This document shows, in pieces, positions 27,091 through 36,257 of a stretch of DNA of 64,000 nucleotides. The stretch covers positions 288,320-352,319 of the forward strand of contig SPIB01000002.1 of the NCBI GenBank assembly GCA_004535785.1. The letters are read 5' to 3'. The translations under genes were made by a program, and so were the position numbers. This stretch comes from Gammaproteobacteria bacterium LSUCC0112. Its GTDB lineage: Bacteria; Pseudomonadota; Gammaproteobacteria; Pseudomonadales; Pseudohongiellaceae. The notes under the pieces were generated by a model that did no database searches, had not been told where the DNA came from, and saw nothing but the letters and a program-made list of their open reading frames with translations. The stretch's first letter is position 1, and the number at the start of each line of letters is the position of its first letter.

Positions 27091-28352
27091 GGTACAAGAT
27101 CACGGATCATCATTTGCAGCCGAACCGGTGGTGTTGATGAATCAAGTTCGACGGTGTCCGATCGTACCTGATAGTCGCCAGACTGAACATCGGCCGTGCC
27201 GTTGAGTGAGACAGTAGCAACAATCGCTACTTGCTGTGCTGACGACAAATTGAATGGTCCAACGGCATCAGCGTCAGAAAGTGTAATAATCGCTGGCAGG
27301 TCAGCGATGGTCAATAATTTGGCCGCTAAAGGTGGCCCCCCTGCTCCCGGTTGTTGAGCGGATACAAATACACGCGTCTCACCTGGCAATTGCACTTCTG
27401 GTGCTATCGATAAACTGACCTCGATACGCGTTGTGTTTGCAGTGGCATCTGCCGCGGGAGATGCCATCATAACTCCGCCTCCCAGCATTTGCTGTGCCTG
27501 GTCAATTACTGATTGTAAAAATGCGGCGTCTTCAGCATCCGGACCCATATTCAACAGTCGTTGCCAATATGTAATGGCGGCCTGGAAATCCTGATTGATA
27601 AAGGCGTCAGCGCCCAATAATTGCAGAATGGCCGGCTCGTTCGGATTCAATCGTTGCGCCTGAGCGATGATGGCGCTGACTTCCTCGGTCATTTGTTGCT
27701 CGGAGATGATGTACTTTGCCTGAGCATATTGACCTAACACAACAGCCTGATCTACCGGATTCTCAATGAACTGGGCTGCCCGCTCAAAAAACAAGGCAGC
27801 CTCAGGCATTTGTCCAAGCGTTACCAAGTGGCGAGCAATAAAATACAGTGCCCAGCCATTTTTCGGGTCACGTTCAACCACAGCGCCGAGTTCAAATATC
27901 TGATCGCGGATTAACGCCGGGTTGTCGCCTGCTGTCCGGCTGCGTTCAAAAATTTCCGCGACAGCCAGATCATCACGAAACCCCCACAGATCATAGAGGA
28001 AATAGCTTAGTGGCAAAGCCAGCATAACCGCCACGACCGGAATCAGTTTTGCAGGCGATCGCATAGACGCGTTGTGGTGAATATTGGCTGCTGGTTCGTC
28101 AGCAGCATCACTGACATCAGTCAGCAGGGTCCTTTCCAGTTCAGCTTTTAAACTGTTGTATTGGTCTTGATCGAGCAATCCCTCTTTAAAGTCTTGCTCA
28201 AGTTCTTTGGCCCTTTCCTGAAAAATAATCAGGTTAGCGGTGTTGCGAGCAGTCAAACCGATCTGAATTGTCGTATTTTTGTGACGAAGAACCGGTAGCA
28301 ATACAAAAAAAACTGCCAGTACAACCAGAAGCAGACTTAGTATCCAGAACAA
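27087..28352 (-). CDS. ccmI: cytochrome c biogenesis protein CcmI (TPR)
   Basis: Apocytochrome c chaperone: two N-terminal transmembrane helices with a cytoplasmic loop ([31 protein letters not shown]), then periplasmic TPR repeats and a C-terminal domain ending [15 protein letters not shown] propose TTG 28352 as start (421 aa): GGAAGG lies seven bases upstream and it begins four bases after the ccmH stop, giving [20 protein letters not shown]. The ORF from 28406 would instead overlap ccmH and add 18 residues unlike the family. Confidence 0.92.
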   Translation of the reverse strand: MFWILSLLLVVLAVFFVLLPVLRHKNTTIQIGLTARNTANLIIFQERAKELEQDFKEGLLDQDQYNSLKAELERTLLTDVSDAADEPAANIHHNASMRSPAKLIPVVAVMLALPLSYFLYDLWGFRDDLAVAEIFERSRTAGDNPALIRDQIFELGAVVERDPKNGWALYFIARHLVTLGQMPEAALFFERAAQFIENPVDQAVVLGQYAQAKYIISEQQMTEEVSAIIAQAQRLNPNEPAILQLLGADAFINQDFQAAITYWQRLLNMGPDAEDAAFLQSVIDQAQQMLGGGVMMASPAADATANTTRIEVSLSIAPEVQLPGETRVFVSAQQPGAGGPPLAAKLLTIADLPAIITLSDADAVGPFNLSSAQQVAIVATVSLNGTADVQSGDYQVRSDTVELDSSTPPVRLQMMIRDLVP

Positions 28353-28356
28353 ATTA

Positions 28357-28932
28357 TCACCTTCCAGTATTGTCGTTAGCGTTGGTATGCAGATCGTTTT
28401 CAGCAAGTAAACGATTTAATCGATTTCGTTCTTCTGCACTGATCACAACGTCGGCAACAGCATGTGTGCTGTTGGCAACTGCCCCGGAGCCACTTGCCTG
28501 GCCTGTGGACGGCTTTTTGTTTGCGCTGTTGCGTATGACATTCCAGCCTATCCATGCACCTGCCAACAGAAACAAAAACGGGCCGAACCACAACAACAGA
28601 GTCTGCGCCGTAAGCCTTGGTCGATATAAAACAAAATCACCATAGCGGGACAACATAAATTCTTCGATTTGAGTATCAGTTTGTCCTTCAATAATCATGC
28701 GATAGATTTCACGACGCAGATCCGCTGCAACGCCACCCGGTGAGCTGCTGAGGTTGGCGTTTTGGCACATGGGACATCGGAATTCGTTGGATAGTTGTCG
28801 AAATCGCTGTTCCTGTTCAACGGTTTCAAAGTCATAGACGTCAACTTGTGCAAACGTGCTGCTGACGGAGCTCGCCAGAAACACCAATACACACACAATG
28901 CCCAGACTAAAAAACTGAGTTATACCTTTCAT
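28357..28932 (-). CDS. ccmH: cytochrome c maturation protein CcmH
   Basis: Periplasm-facing thiol-disulfide protein that handles apocytochrome c. A signal peptide/anchor ends near SSTFAQ, and the redox motif is FRCPMCQNANL (CPMC). The motif LRREIYRMIIEGQTDTQIEEFMLSRYGDFVLYRP matches the three-helix CcmH/CycL domain, and a second transmembrane helix follows. A ~70-residue cytoplasmic tail is low in complexity. CcmH and CcmI are separate genes, as in Pseudomonas, not fused as in E. coli. Confidence 0.96.
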   Translation of the reverse strand: MKGITQFFSLGIVCVLVFLASSVSSTFAQVDVYDFETVEQEQRFRQLSNEFRCPMCQNANLSSSPGGVAADLRREIYRMIIEGQTDTQIEEFMLSRYGDFVLYRPRLTAQTLLLWFGPFLFLLAGAWIGWNVIRNSANKKPSTGQASGSGAVANSTHAVADVVISAEERNRLNRLLAENDLHTNANDNTGR

Positions 28933-29471
28933 GAATCACCGCCGGCTCGCACGGCAGCAATCGCTGGCATGATTTCATCTTCCCAGATCTGATAGTTGAT
29001 GACCCCGATATGTTTGAAGCGGATAACGCCGTTAGCATCGACCAGAAACGTTTCGGGAGCGCCGTAAACACCCAGATCAATGCCATATCGCCCACTGTCA
29101 TCAATGATGTTCAGTTCAAACGGGTTGCCATTGATTTCGAGCCAGTTACGTGCGGCATCATCCCTGTCTTTATAATTTAGCCCGATAATTGGAATAATCT
29201 GTTGTTCCTTGGCCGCCATAAAAATCGGGTTTTCCTGAAGACATGGCAGGCAGTAGCTGCCCCAGATATTCAGAATAAACGGCTCATCCGGTAAATCGGC
29301 TGTGCTCACCAACTGATCACCGAGTTCGAGCGATCTTAATTGAAATTCAGGCAGAGGCCGGTCGATCAACACCGATGGCAATGTTCTGGAGTCGAGATAC
29401 AACCCTCTCCACATAAAAACTGCGAGCACAAAAAAAATGATAACCGGCAAAAACAGCTTGAGCTTGTTCAT
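28929..29471 (-). CDS. ccmG: thiol:disulfide interchange protein CcmG/DsbE
   Basis: Membrane-anchored thioredoxin-like reductant of apocytochrome c or CcmH. One N-terminal helix (VIIFFVLAVFMWRGL) precedes a thioredoxin fold with LNIWGSYCLPCLQENP, the cis-Pro in GVYGAPETFLVD and IRFKHIGVI. The residue before the first active-site Cys is Tyr where CcmG proteins usually have Trp. It overlaps its ccmF and ccmH neighbours by four bases each. Confidence 0.95.
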   Translation of the reverse strand: MNKLKLFLPVIIFFVLAVFMWRGLYLDSRTLPSVLIDRPLPEFQLRSLELGDQLVSTADLPDEPFILNIWGSYCLPCLQENPIFMAAKEQQIIPIIGLNYKDRDDAARNWLEINGNPFELNIIDDSGRYGIDLGVYGAPETFLVDANGVIRFKHIGVINYQIWEDEIMPAIAAVRAGGDS

Positions 29472-31504
29472 GCGCCAGAGCCTCCTGCATCCATTCCTGC
29501 GTTCAGGCTTGCTGGTGCTGCAGATTGTGACGCTGCAGACACCTTGGCCATTTTTTCAGCCTGCTTCACTTTAAATTGACGATAGCGTTTATCGGAGGCC
29601 GCCAGAATGCCGCCAAAAGCGATAAAAATGGTGCCAATCCATATCCATCGGACAAAGGGTTTGACGTACACAGTCATTGACCAACCGCCATTCTCGCGTT
29701 GATCACCCAGTGTCGTGAACAGGTCGCGCAGGAAACGTCCGTCAATTCCCATGTGGGATGTTGGCGTGCCGCTTGATGTATAAAGCCGTTTTTGTGGATA
29801 GAGGTTTTTGTAAAACTCTCCGGATCGGGAAACAACGATGGTCGCTTCATCGGCAATAAAATTGGGACCCTGAACTGGTCGGGTGCCTTCGAACCGGAAG
29901 TTATAACGGCCTAGATCGGCACTTTGTCCAGCCTGTAACAAGACACTACGCTCAATGCTGTAGATACTGCTCAGACACGCCCCGGCCATGGTCATCACGA
30001 AGCCAAAATGCGCCAGTGTCATTCCCCAATAACTGACAGGCAAACTGCGAAGCCCGGCTGCTACAGTAGGTTTATTCGCGATTTTGCTGCGAATGTCCTT
30101 AAACATGGCAAAGAGGATCCAGAACGAAAGTACCGTGGTCGCAATCGTTCCAAATGGAATTGCCAGTGTCAGCAATACGGGAATTACAATACCCAAAGCA
30201 ACCGCGGCCAAGGCTACTTTTGTCAATTGAGATCGCAGATGCTCAGTTGAAGTTTTTTTCCATCGGCTGATGGGACCTATCGCCATAAAAACAGCGAGAA
30301 TTGCCATTAACGGGATAAAAATGGCGTTGAAATAGGGAGGGCCAACTGAAATCAATTCGCCGCCTGTCAGCGCCTGGTAAACCATTGGATAGAGGGTCCC
30401 CAGCAATATTGCTGCACTGGCAACCACCAAAATCATATTGTTTGCCAGCAAAAATACTTCGCGGGAGAACGAACCAAAACCGAACTCACTCTTCAGACTG
30501 GGTGCACGGATGGCATAAAGGACGAGTGAGCCGCCGATAATAAGTGCGAGGAAACCCAGGATATACACACCACGTGTTGGGTCTGTTGCAAAAGCATGCA
30601 CAGACGTCAGCAATCCGGAGCGCGTAATAAATGTACCCAGCAAGCTCGATGCAAACGCCATAATAGCAAGCAATACAGTCCAGCTTTTAAACACCCCGCG
30701 CTTCTCCGTAGCAGCGAGTGAATGGATCATGGCCGCACCCAGTAACCAGGTGATCATCGGCGGGTTTTCAACGGGATCCCATGCCCACCAGCCGCCCCAG
30801 CCAAGTTCGTAATAAGCCCACCAAGAACCCAGCGCGAGGCCCATCGTCAAAATGGCCCATGCCGCATTGGCCCAAGGTCGACACCAACGCGCCCAGGCAG
30901 CGTCAAGGCGGCCGCTGATCAGGGCAGCGATTGCAAAGGCAAACACAACCGAGAAACCCACGTAACCCATATACAACGACGGTGGATGAATAATAAACGC
31001 AAAGTCCTGAAGTGCCGCATTTAGATCAGCGCCGTCGGCCGGCGACAATGGCAGTACCCGATCAAAAGGATTGGACGTGGCCAACATAAACAGGATGTAG
31101 CCAACACTCAGCATACCCATGATGGACAGCACGCGTGCAACAAATTCGTCCGGCATGGCTTTGCTGAAGATGCTAACCGCCAGCATCCAGCCACCCAGCA
31201 TCCAGGTCCAGAACAGGAAAGATCCTTCATGCCCGCCCCACACGGCAGTGATTTTGTAATAAATCGGCAGCATGGTGTTTGAATGATTGGCGACAAACTG
31301 CACCGAGAAATCGTCGGTGACAAAGCTGTAACCCAGAATTAACAGGCTGATACTGAGGAACACAAAAACACCGGCAGTGAGAGGCCTGGCCAGACTGATC
31401 CACAGTGCGTTACCGCGTGCGGCACCTGCCATAGGTATCACTGCCAATATAATACTCAGGCAGAACGCCAGGATCAGCGCGAAATTTCCCAGTTCAGGGA
31501 TCAT
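29468..31504 (-). CDS. ccmF: cytochrome c heme lyase subunit CcmF
   Basis: Large integral membrane protein (678 aa, about 15 helices) that attaches heme to apocytochrome c with CcmH and CcmI. The WWD heme-handling domain reads GWGGWWAWDPVENPP, with conserved periplasmic His residues in VANHSNTM, WGGHEGS and GFALIHPPSLYMG-like IIHPPSLYMGYVG. It overlaps ccmE and ccmG by four bases. Alanine-rich low-complexity ~30-residue C-terminal tail. Confidence 0.97.
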   Translation of the reverse strand: MIPELGNFALILAFCLSIILAVIPMAGAARGNALWISLARPLTAGVFVFLSISLLILGYSFVTDDFSVQFVANHSNTMLPIYYKITAVWGGHEGSFLFWTWMLGGWMLAVSIFSKAMPDEFVARVLSIMGMLSVGYILFMLATSNPFDRVLPLSPADGADLNAALQDFAFIIHPPSLYMGYVGFSVVFAFAIAALISGRLDAAWARWCRPWANAAWAILTMGLALGSWWAYYELGWGGWWAWDPVENPPMITWLLGAAMIHSLAATEKRGVFKSWTVLLAIMAFASSLLGTFITRSGLLTSVHAFATDPTRGVYILGFLALIIGGSLVLYAIRAPSLKSEFGFGSFSREVFLLANNMILVVASAAILLGTLYPMVYQALTGGELISVGPPYFNAIFIPLMAILAVFMAIGPISRWKKTSTEHLRSQLTKVALAAVALGIVIPVLLTLAIPFGTIATTVLSFWILFAMFKDIRSKIANKPTVAAGLRSLPVSYWGMTLAHFGFVMTMAGACLSSIYSIERSVLLQAGQSADLGRYNFRFEGTRPVQGPNFIADEATIVVSRSGEFYKNLYPQKRLYTSSGTPTSHMGIDGRFLRDLFTTLGDQRENGGWSMTVYVKPFVRWIWIGTIFIAFGGILAASDKRYRQFKVKQAEKMAKVSAASQSAAPASLNAGMDAGGSGA

Positions 31505-31959
31505 TGCATGACTCCCTGCGGCATACCGGGTGTGTTTCCAGCGGCATCAAGCGCAGCTTTGACTTCGACCGACATATAATTTTCGTCATGTTTTGCGAGC
31601 ACACGTGACGCGATAAAAGTTCCATCTTCCGCCATCGCGCCTTCAGCAACAATGCCCTGCCCTTCGCGGAACAGATCCGGGAGGATCCCGGCGTATTGAA
31701 TTCGTACGTCGTGATTGTAATCGGTGGTGATAAAGCTCACTTCAAGGACTTCCTGGCTATGCTCCACAGAACCTTCCTTTACCATGCCACCCACCCGGAT
31801 GCGCTGCCCCGGCGTGACTTCGCCTGCAGCCACCTGTGTCGGGGTAAAGAACAGATCAATATTGTTGCTCAGCGCATACAACGACAAACCAATTGCGGTA
31901 CTGAGCCCAACGGCAATAAAGACAATAATTCCAAGCTTTTTGCGACGATGTGGTTTCAT
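31501..31959 (-). CDS. ccmE: heme chaperone CcmE
   Basis: Carries heme from CcmC to CcmF by a covalent bond to a His. One N-terminal transmembrane helix (GIIVFIAVGLSTAIGLSLYAL) precedes an OB-fold domain with TPGQRIRVGGMV and GQGIVAEGAM. The heme site is LAKHDENYM: His124 and Tyr128, spaced as in the known HxxxY enzyme. Length 152 aa is normal. Confidence 0.97.
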   Translation of the reverse strand: MKPHRRKKLGIIVFIAVGLSTAIGLSLYALSNNIDLFFTPTQVAAGEVTPGQRIRVGGMVKEGSVEHSQEVLEVSFITTDYNHDVRIQYAGILPDLFREGQGIVAEGAMAEDGTFIASRVLAKHDENYMSVEVKAALDAAGNTPGMPQGVMQ

Positions 31960-32003
31960 AACAAATCCCGTAGTAACTGCACAGGTTGTAAGGCATTGAT
32001 TAA

Positions 32004-32225
32004 TTAGCTATTTATGTTTTCTCTGGATTTTGAGGCCAGTTCAGCATCACGCGAGGCGCGCCGTTTTTGCTCCCTGATAAAATGACGTCTGGCCATCCTT
32101 GGTTGCATCAGATTGTAGCCGATAAAGATCGCAAACAGCAGGTAAACCGCCCAGATATGGAAAGTGTAAACGCCGCCCATTTGCAGGAACTCGGCCAGGC
32201 TTGAAAATTGTAGTGAAGGCATCAC
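32004..32225 (-). CDS. ccmD: heme exporter protein CcmD
   Basis: Short membrane protein (73 aa) with one helix (YTFHIWAVYLLFAIFIGYNLM) and a basic tail, aiding release of holo-CcmE from CcmABC. The FLQMGGVYTFHIWAVY lead is typical. Two in-frame ATGs stand side by side at 32225 and 32222. The position between ccmC and ccmE settles the call. Confidence 0.92.
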   Translation of the reverse strand: MMPSLQFSSLAEFLQMGGVYTFHIWAVYLLFAIFIGYNLMQPRMARRHFIREQKRRASRDAELASKSRENINS

Positions 32226-32237
32226 AAAACTCCTGTC

Positions 32238-32987
32238 TTAAACACTCTTTTCCCTGGACACCAGATCGATCACCCATTGAGATCGGCGTTCGCGTTGTAA
32301 AATTTCGTTTCGAGTGCGCAATATTAGTGCAATCACAAAAAATACATACACGGCCGAGATCATGATCAGCAAGGGTACCCATACTTCTGGGGGATTCGGC
32401 GCGACCGGATCCATGGAGAAGTCGCTTGCTGGCTGATGTAAGGTGTTCCACCATTCAACTGAATACTTGATGATTGGCACATTGATGGCGCCAACAATGG
32501 CCAATATCGCGCAGGCCTTGGCGGCAGCGTCCTGGCTTTCGATGGCCGAACGCAATGCAATCACGCCAATAAACAGGAAAAACTGGATGAGCAATGAGGT
32601 CAGGCGTGCATCCCATGCCCACCAGGTTCCCCAGATCTGATCGCCCCAGATGGCACCTGAGGCCAGCGCCAGTCCAGTGAACCAGGCGCCAATCGGAGCA
32701 ACGCTCTTGGCAACCATGTCAGCGAGTTTCATTTTCCAAACGAGCGTGATCGTGCCAGCGACCGCCATTAAGGGGAAACAGGCCAGCGAGATACTTGCCA
32801 CCGGGACATGGACGTACATGATGCGGATGGTTTGTCCCTGCTGGTAATCTTCCGGCACAAACAGCAATGCCCAGAGTAATCCGACCGACATGAGCACCAT
32901 CATGGCGACATACAACCAGGGTAACCATTTATTAGACAGTTCGTAGAACCATCTAGGCGAGCCTAACTTTGAGAACCACAACCACAT
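32238..32987 (-). CDS. ccmC: heme exporter protein CcmC
   Basis: Six-helix membrane protein (249 aa) that presents heme to CcmE. The WWD motif IWGTWWAWDARLTS and flanking conserved His in MYVHVPVAS and LHQPAS are present. Located between ccmB (44 bp upstream) and ccmD (12 bp downstream). Confidence 0.97.
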   Translation of the reverse strand: MWLWFSKLGSPRWFYELSNKWLPWLYVAMMVLMSVGLLWALLFVPEDYQQGQTIRIMYVHVPVASISLACFPLMAVAGTITLVWKMKLADMVAKSVAPIGAWFTGLALASGAIWGDQIWGTWWAWDARLTSLLIQFFLFIGVIALRSAIESQDAAAKACAILAIVGAINVPIIKYSVEWWNTLHQPASDFSMDPVAPNPPEVWVPLLIMISAVYVFFVIALILRTRNEILQRERRSQWVIDLVSREKSV

Positions 32988-33031
32988 AATATGTTCCTGT
33001 CTCCGGGGTTACTGAAATGCCGTCCAGCGTC

Positions 33032-33742
33032 TTAGTTTACGCTGATTCGTAACGCAGCTGCAGACGCCAGCGGTGCCATGGTCAACGCCAGTGCCAATAT
33101 TGCCCCTAACAGGGCGAAGTGTGAGCCCACGGGCAGCCCAAACATCACATCGGTCACTGCTTTGGCGCCGATTATAAGCACGGGCGTCGATAGCGGCAAA
33201 ACAATCACTGCCAAAATAAGTCCCCGACTACCCAATCCCACCGTCAATGCGACACCAATGGATCCAAACAGACTCAACACCGGTGTGCCGATCATCAGGG
33301 TCAGCACCAGGGTCCAGTAGGCTTCGGACGGCAAATACAGCATGTAGGCCAGCAAGGGTGATAACACCACAACGGGTAAGCCACTGATCAGCCAGTGGGC
33401 GATGTTTTTGGCCAATACCAGAAAATACAAGGGTTGTGGCGACAACAATAACTGTTCCAAAGAGCCATCTTCATAGTCAGCCCGATACAGATTATCCAGA
33501 GAGAGCATCGACGCCAGCAAGGCTGATACCCAGACTACACCCGCCGACACTTTGCTGAGTTCAACGGGGTCAGGGCTGATACCCAGCGGAAACAGGCTGA
33601 CAACAATCAGGAAAAACATGATTGGATTCAACAAATCGTTTTTGCGTTTGAAGGCTATCACCAGGTCGCGCTTGAGGGTGGCACAAAACGCCTGCCAGGT
33701 GCTGATATCTGAGCCAGCGCCATCACTCAGAGGTTTGTTCAT
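33032..33742 (-). CDS. ccmB: heme exporter protein CcmB
   Basis: Membrane subunit (236 aa, six helices) of the CcmAB ABC transporter needed to release holo-CcmE. FFLIVVSLFPLGISPDP, LLASMLSLDNLYRADYEDGSLEQLL and GLPVVVLSPLLAYMLYL are family sequences. The ATG overlaps the ccmA stop by four bases. Confidence 0.96.
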   Translation of the reverse strand: MNKPLSDGAGSDISTWQAFCATLKRDLVIAFKRKNDLLNPIMFFLIVVSLFPLGISPDPVELSKVSAGVVWVSALLASMLSLDNLYRADYEDGSLEQLLLSPQPLYFLVLAKNIAHWLISGLPVVVLSPLLAYMLYLPSEAYWTLVLTLMIGTPVLSLFGSIGVALTVGLGSRGLILAVIVLPLSTPVLIIGAKAVTDVMFGLPVGSHFALLGAILALALTMAPLASAAALRISVN

Positions 33743-34422
33743 GCGGCTGCCCTTCTGCTATCAAGATCCAGAGCTCGCCATTGGCAGGAGACATTCAAGG
33801 CATGGTGTGTAGTTAAAATAACAGCGCCACCGGCGTTGACGTGTTCGGACAGCAGACTCTCCAGATGTTTGACACCGTGCACATCCAGCGTGGTGAAAGG
33901 TTCATCCAGAATCCACAGGCAGGCCGGGCTGATTAACAGTCTGGACAGCGCAACACGCTGCGTCTGGCCCGCAGAAAGATTACGACAAGGAATATCTTCG
34001 TAGGCGCGCAGACCCAGTCGACCCAGTGCGGCCACAATGCGGTTGTCATCTATAGGCGCATGAAGCGATGCGCTCCAGCGCAAGTTTTCTCTCGGGGTCA
34101 GAATGCGATTCACACCAACACGGTGACCGATGTAAATCATCGATGACAGGAAGTTCTCCCGTTCCTCGCTCAGCGATTCGCCCTTCCACAGGATATCACC
34201 TTCGTAATCCTCATTCAGGCCACACAGAATACGCAGCAAGGTCGTTTTTCCGCTGCCATTGCTACCCTTGATCTGAACCAGTTCCCCTGCACTGACCGTC
34301 AGGTCAAGGCCGGAGAATAAAACCCGCTCATCGCGTTCGCAAAAAAGCGCACTGGCCTGCAGTAATGACGAGAAACCTGAATCAGGATTGTGTAGGTTGG
34401 TATGCACGTTATTGTGGTCCAC
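33739..34422 (-). CDS. ccmA: cytochrome c biogenesis ATP-binding export protein CcmA
   Basis: ABC ATPase of the Ccm system. Walker A is GSNGSGKTTLLR, the signature is NLSAGQTQRVALSRLL, Walker B is CLWILDEPFTTLD, and the switch His is in LTTHHAL. The first 20-25 residues are not conserved and the annotated start is GTG 34422 without a clear ribosome site, so the true start is uncertain. It opens the ccm operon. Confidence 0.94.
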   Translation of the reverse strand: MDHNNVHTNLHNPDSGFSSLLQASALFCERDERVLFSGLDLTVSAGELVQIKGSNGSGKTTLLRILCGLNEDYEGDILWKGESLSEERENFLSSMIYIGHRVGVNRILTPRENLRWSASLHAPIDDNRIVAALGRLGLRAYEDIPCRNLSAGQTQRVALSRLLISPACLWILDEPFTTLDVHGVKHLESLLSEHVNAGGAVILTTHHALNVSCQWRALDLDSRRAAA

Positions 34423-34464
34423 GGCGCGAGAGTAAAATCAACCAGCTCAAAAAAATGAGAGCCG

Positions 34465-34470
34465 ATTATA
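34465..34470 (-). promoter_or_regulatory. -10-like TATAAT ahead of ccmA
   Basis: A consensus TATAAT on the minus strand lies 43 bp ahead of ccmA, inside the 78-bp gap that separates ccm from the chemotaxis genes. No convincing -35 accompanies it. It would let ccm be expressed without the flagellar cascade. Confidence 0.3.
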
Positions 34471-34500
34471 CTCACAAAGCGCTGTGAAAATCCCGTGACT

Positions 34501-34896
34501 TCAGGATGACTTGCCGAGCCCGCGTGCCGCCATGAGCGAGACCAGATGTGCCTCAGCCTGGGACAGGCCACAGGTCTTCACCAAGTCCTCAGGGGCTGCG
34601 CCCAATTCAATCAGTTTGCTGGCTTGTTCGTAGGTCAGGCTGCCGGCATCTTTATTTTCAAGGTCTTGTTGACGTTGAACGGTGCGATTGAGCTTTTTTT
34701 CCAGCACTGTTATGGTTGCCTGAAGCTTCACCAGTGATTTGGCGTTCGCATTCAGTGCAGCGTTTTGCTCGCTGGCAACACGTGACAATTCTTCTTTGAG
34801 TGCTCTGATTTGCCTGCTGTGCAATACAAAAAACAGCGACTGAACCAGAATCATCAGCGTCAAAGCAAGCATCAACAGTAAGGAAGTCGTAGGCAT
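34501..34896 (-). CDS. DUF2802 protein
   Basis: A 131-aa protein: one N-terminal transmembrane helix (residues 4-24), a long coiled coil (about 28-85), and a conserved C-terminal helical segment ASKLIELGAAPEDLVKTCGLSQAEAHLVSLM, which defines DUF2802. Its ATG shares a base with the cheW stop (TGATG). The same gene closes the chemotaxis cluster in Pseudomonas (PA1465). Function is unknown; a link to polar chemotaxis or flagellar function is inferred from position. Confidence 0.88.
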   Translation of the reverse strand: MPTTSLLLMLALTLMILVQSLFFVLHSRQIRALKEELSRVASEQNAALNANAKSLVKLQATITVLEKKLNRTVQRQQDLENKDAGSLTYEQASKLIELGAAPEDLVKTCGLSQAEAHLVSLMAARGLGKSS

Positions 34897-35369
34897 CAGT
34901 TATCCAGTTCGCTCAGCTCGTCTTCGGTCAGTAATTTATCCAGCTCAACCAGAATCAACAACTGGTTGTCGCGATGGTAAACACCCTGAATGAATTTTGC
35001 AGAGTCGTCACGATTCACTTGTGGAGCTGTTTCAATCTCTGAGCGGCGCAGATACACCACTTCGGCAACACTGTCTACGAGTATGCCAATCACATGACGG
35101 CCGATCTCAATGATAACAATGCGTGTGTTGTCGTCGGGTTCACGCTCCTGTAAACCGAAGCGCCGGCGGGTATTGATCACAGAAATGACCGTTCCCCGGA
35201 TGTTGATGATCCCAAGCACATAGTCGGGTGCGCCCGGTACTGGAGCAATATCCTGAAATTTGAGCACTTCTTTGACGACCATCACATTGATGCCGTAGGT
35301 TTCATTCTCCAGTTGAAACGTGACCCACTGTAAAATCTGGTCGTTGTCCTGCTTCTTTACTTCTGCCAT
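34896..35369 (-). CDS. cheW: chemotaxis coupling protein CheW
   Basis: Couples receptors to CheA. A single CheW domain fills the 157 aa: WVTFQLENETYGINVMVVKEVL, PVPGAPDYVLGIINIRGTVISVI, GILVDSVAEVVYL and KFIQGVYHRDNQLLILVELDKLL. GGAGGAAA lies ahead of the ATG. A 141-bp gap separates it from parP; I see no gene or clear promoter in that gap. Confidence 0.97.
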   Translation of the reverse strand: MAEVKKQDNDQILQWVTFQLENETYGINVMVVKEVLKFQDIAPVPGAPDYVLGIINIRGTVISVINTRRRFGLQEREPDDNTRIVIIEIGRHVIGILVDSVAEVVYLRRSEIETAPQVNRDDSAKFIQGVYHRDNQLLILVELDKLLTEDELSELDN

Positions 35370-35510
35370 GTTGATTTCCTCCTACAGCAAGACGTCTGCG
35401 TGCATGTTGTGATTACTGGATGCGTCAAAAAATCAGCGTTTTGCAAAGTTTTGGCGCGCCACTAAAACAATTAAAAATGAATAAGCAATTACCAGGCCAG
35501 AAAACGCCGT

Positions 35511-36257
35511 TTAGTGTTTTTCCTTGGGATTGGATGCGGCGCGGTCAGCCTCTTCAAGCAACCCGGTTAAACTGTCGACATCGACCAACGCACAGAGTCG
35601 GTTCAGCAGGGTGCCAGCCAGCCAGGGGCGCGTGCCCAATAAATGTTTCCATCGCACATCGTGCGAGGACAGGTGTGTTGATTCATCCGCCTGATCCACA
35701 GCCAATGCCCAGTGGCTATCTCCAAGCACGATGACACTTTGATAGTGTGTTCTGTGAGAATTATCTTTAGTACGTTCAGGCATCACAAATCTTGCAGTAT
35801 CAATCACACGCAAATTGCGGTCATTCCAGCGTAGCAGCCCCATGAACCAATCGGCCTGCGCGACTACGCTTTGCAGGTTATCTTCTATGAGGCAGATCCC
35901 ACCCAGTGCGTGAAGTGGCGCAGCCATCTTGATGCCGGCAACGTCAAACAATAAAGCGGCAAACCCTTGCCGACCCCATTCAGGGATGTCTCGCTCGGTT
36001 GCTGAAGCGCGAGGATGGTCAAGTGTTTTGGCCAATGCAGGTTGAGGCGTGACCGACAAAGATTCCGCTCGCTGTCGGGCGTTGACATCGATGCTCTCTC
36101 CCGTTGCAGGTGCAGATACCGTTGCGACCGGGACAGAGACTGCCTCTTCCAATTTGGCAGACAGGCTGGCCTCCTGAAGCAACGCATCCAGGTAGTCCTG
36201 CACAATATCCCGATGCTGGACATTCTGTTCGTGATTCCGGGCAATAGACTCACGCAC
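35511..36257 (-). CDS. parP: CheW-like chemotaxis array positioning protein ParP
   Basis: Protein with a variable N-terminal half and a divergent CheW-like domain from about residue 95 (FAALLFDVAGIKMAAPLHALGGI, WFMGLLRWNDRNLRVIDTARFV, WALAVDQADEST). Placed between parC and cheW, it matches the ParP family, which ties CheA arrays to the cell pole with the ATPase ParC. I prefer a GTG start at 36257 (248 aa): AGGAG lies nine bases upstream and the start overlaps the parC stop by eight bases. The longer frame from 36323 lies inside parC. The short N-terminal DYLDALLQEA segment resembles motifs in CheA and FliM. Confidence 0.85.
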   Translation of the reverse strand: MRESIARNHEQNVQHRDIVQDYLDALLQEASLSAKLEEAVSVPVATVSAPATGESIDVNARQRAESLSVTPQPALAKTLDHPRASATERDIPEWGRQGFAALLFDVAGIKMAAPLHALGGICLIEDNLQSVVAQADWFMGLLRWNDRNLRVIDTARFVMPERTKDNSHRTHYQSVIVLGDSHWALAVDQADESTHLSSHDVRWKHLLGTRPWLAGTLLNRLCALVDVDSLTGLLEEADRAASNPKEKH

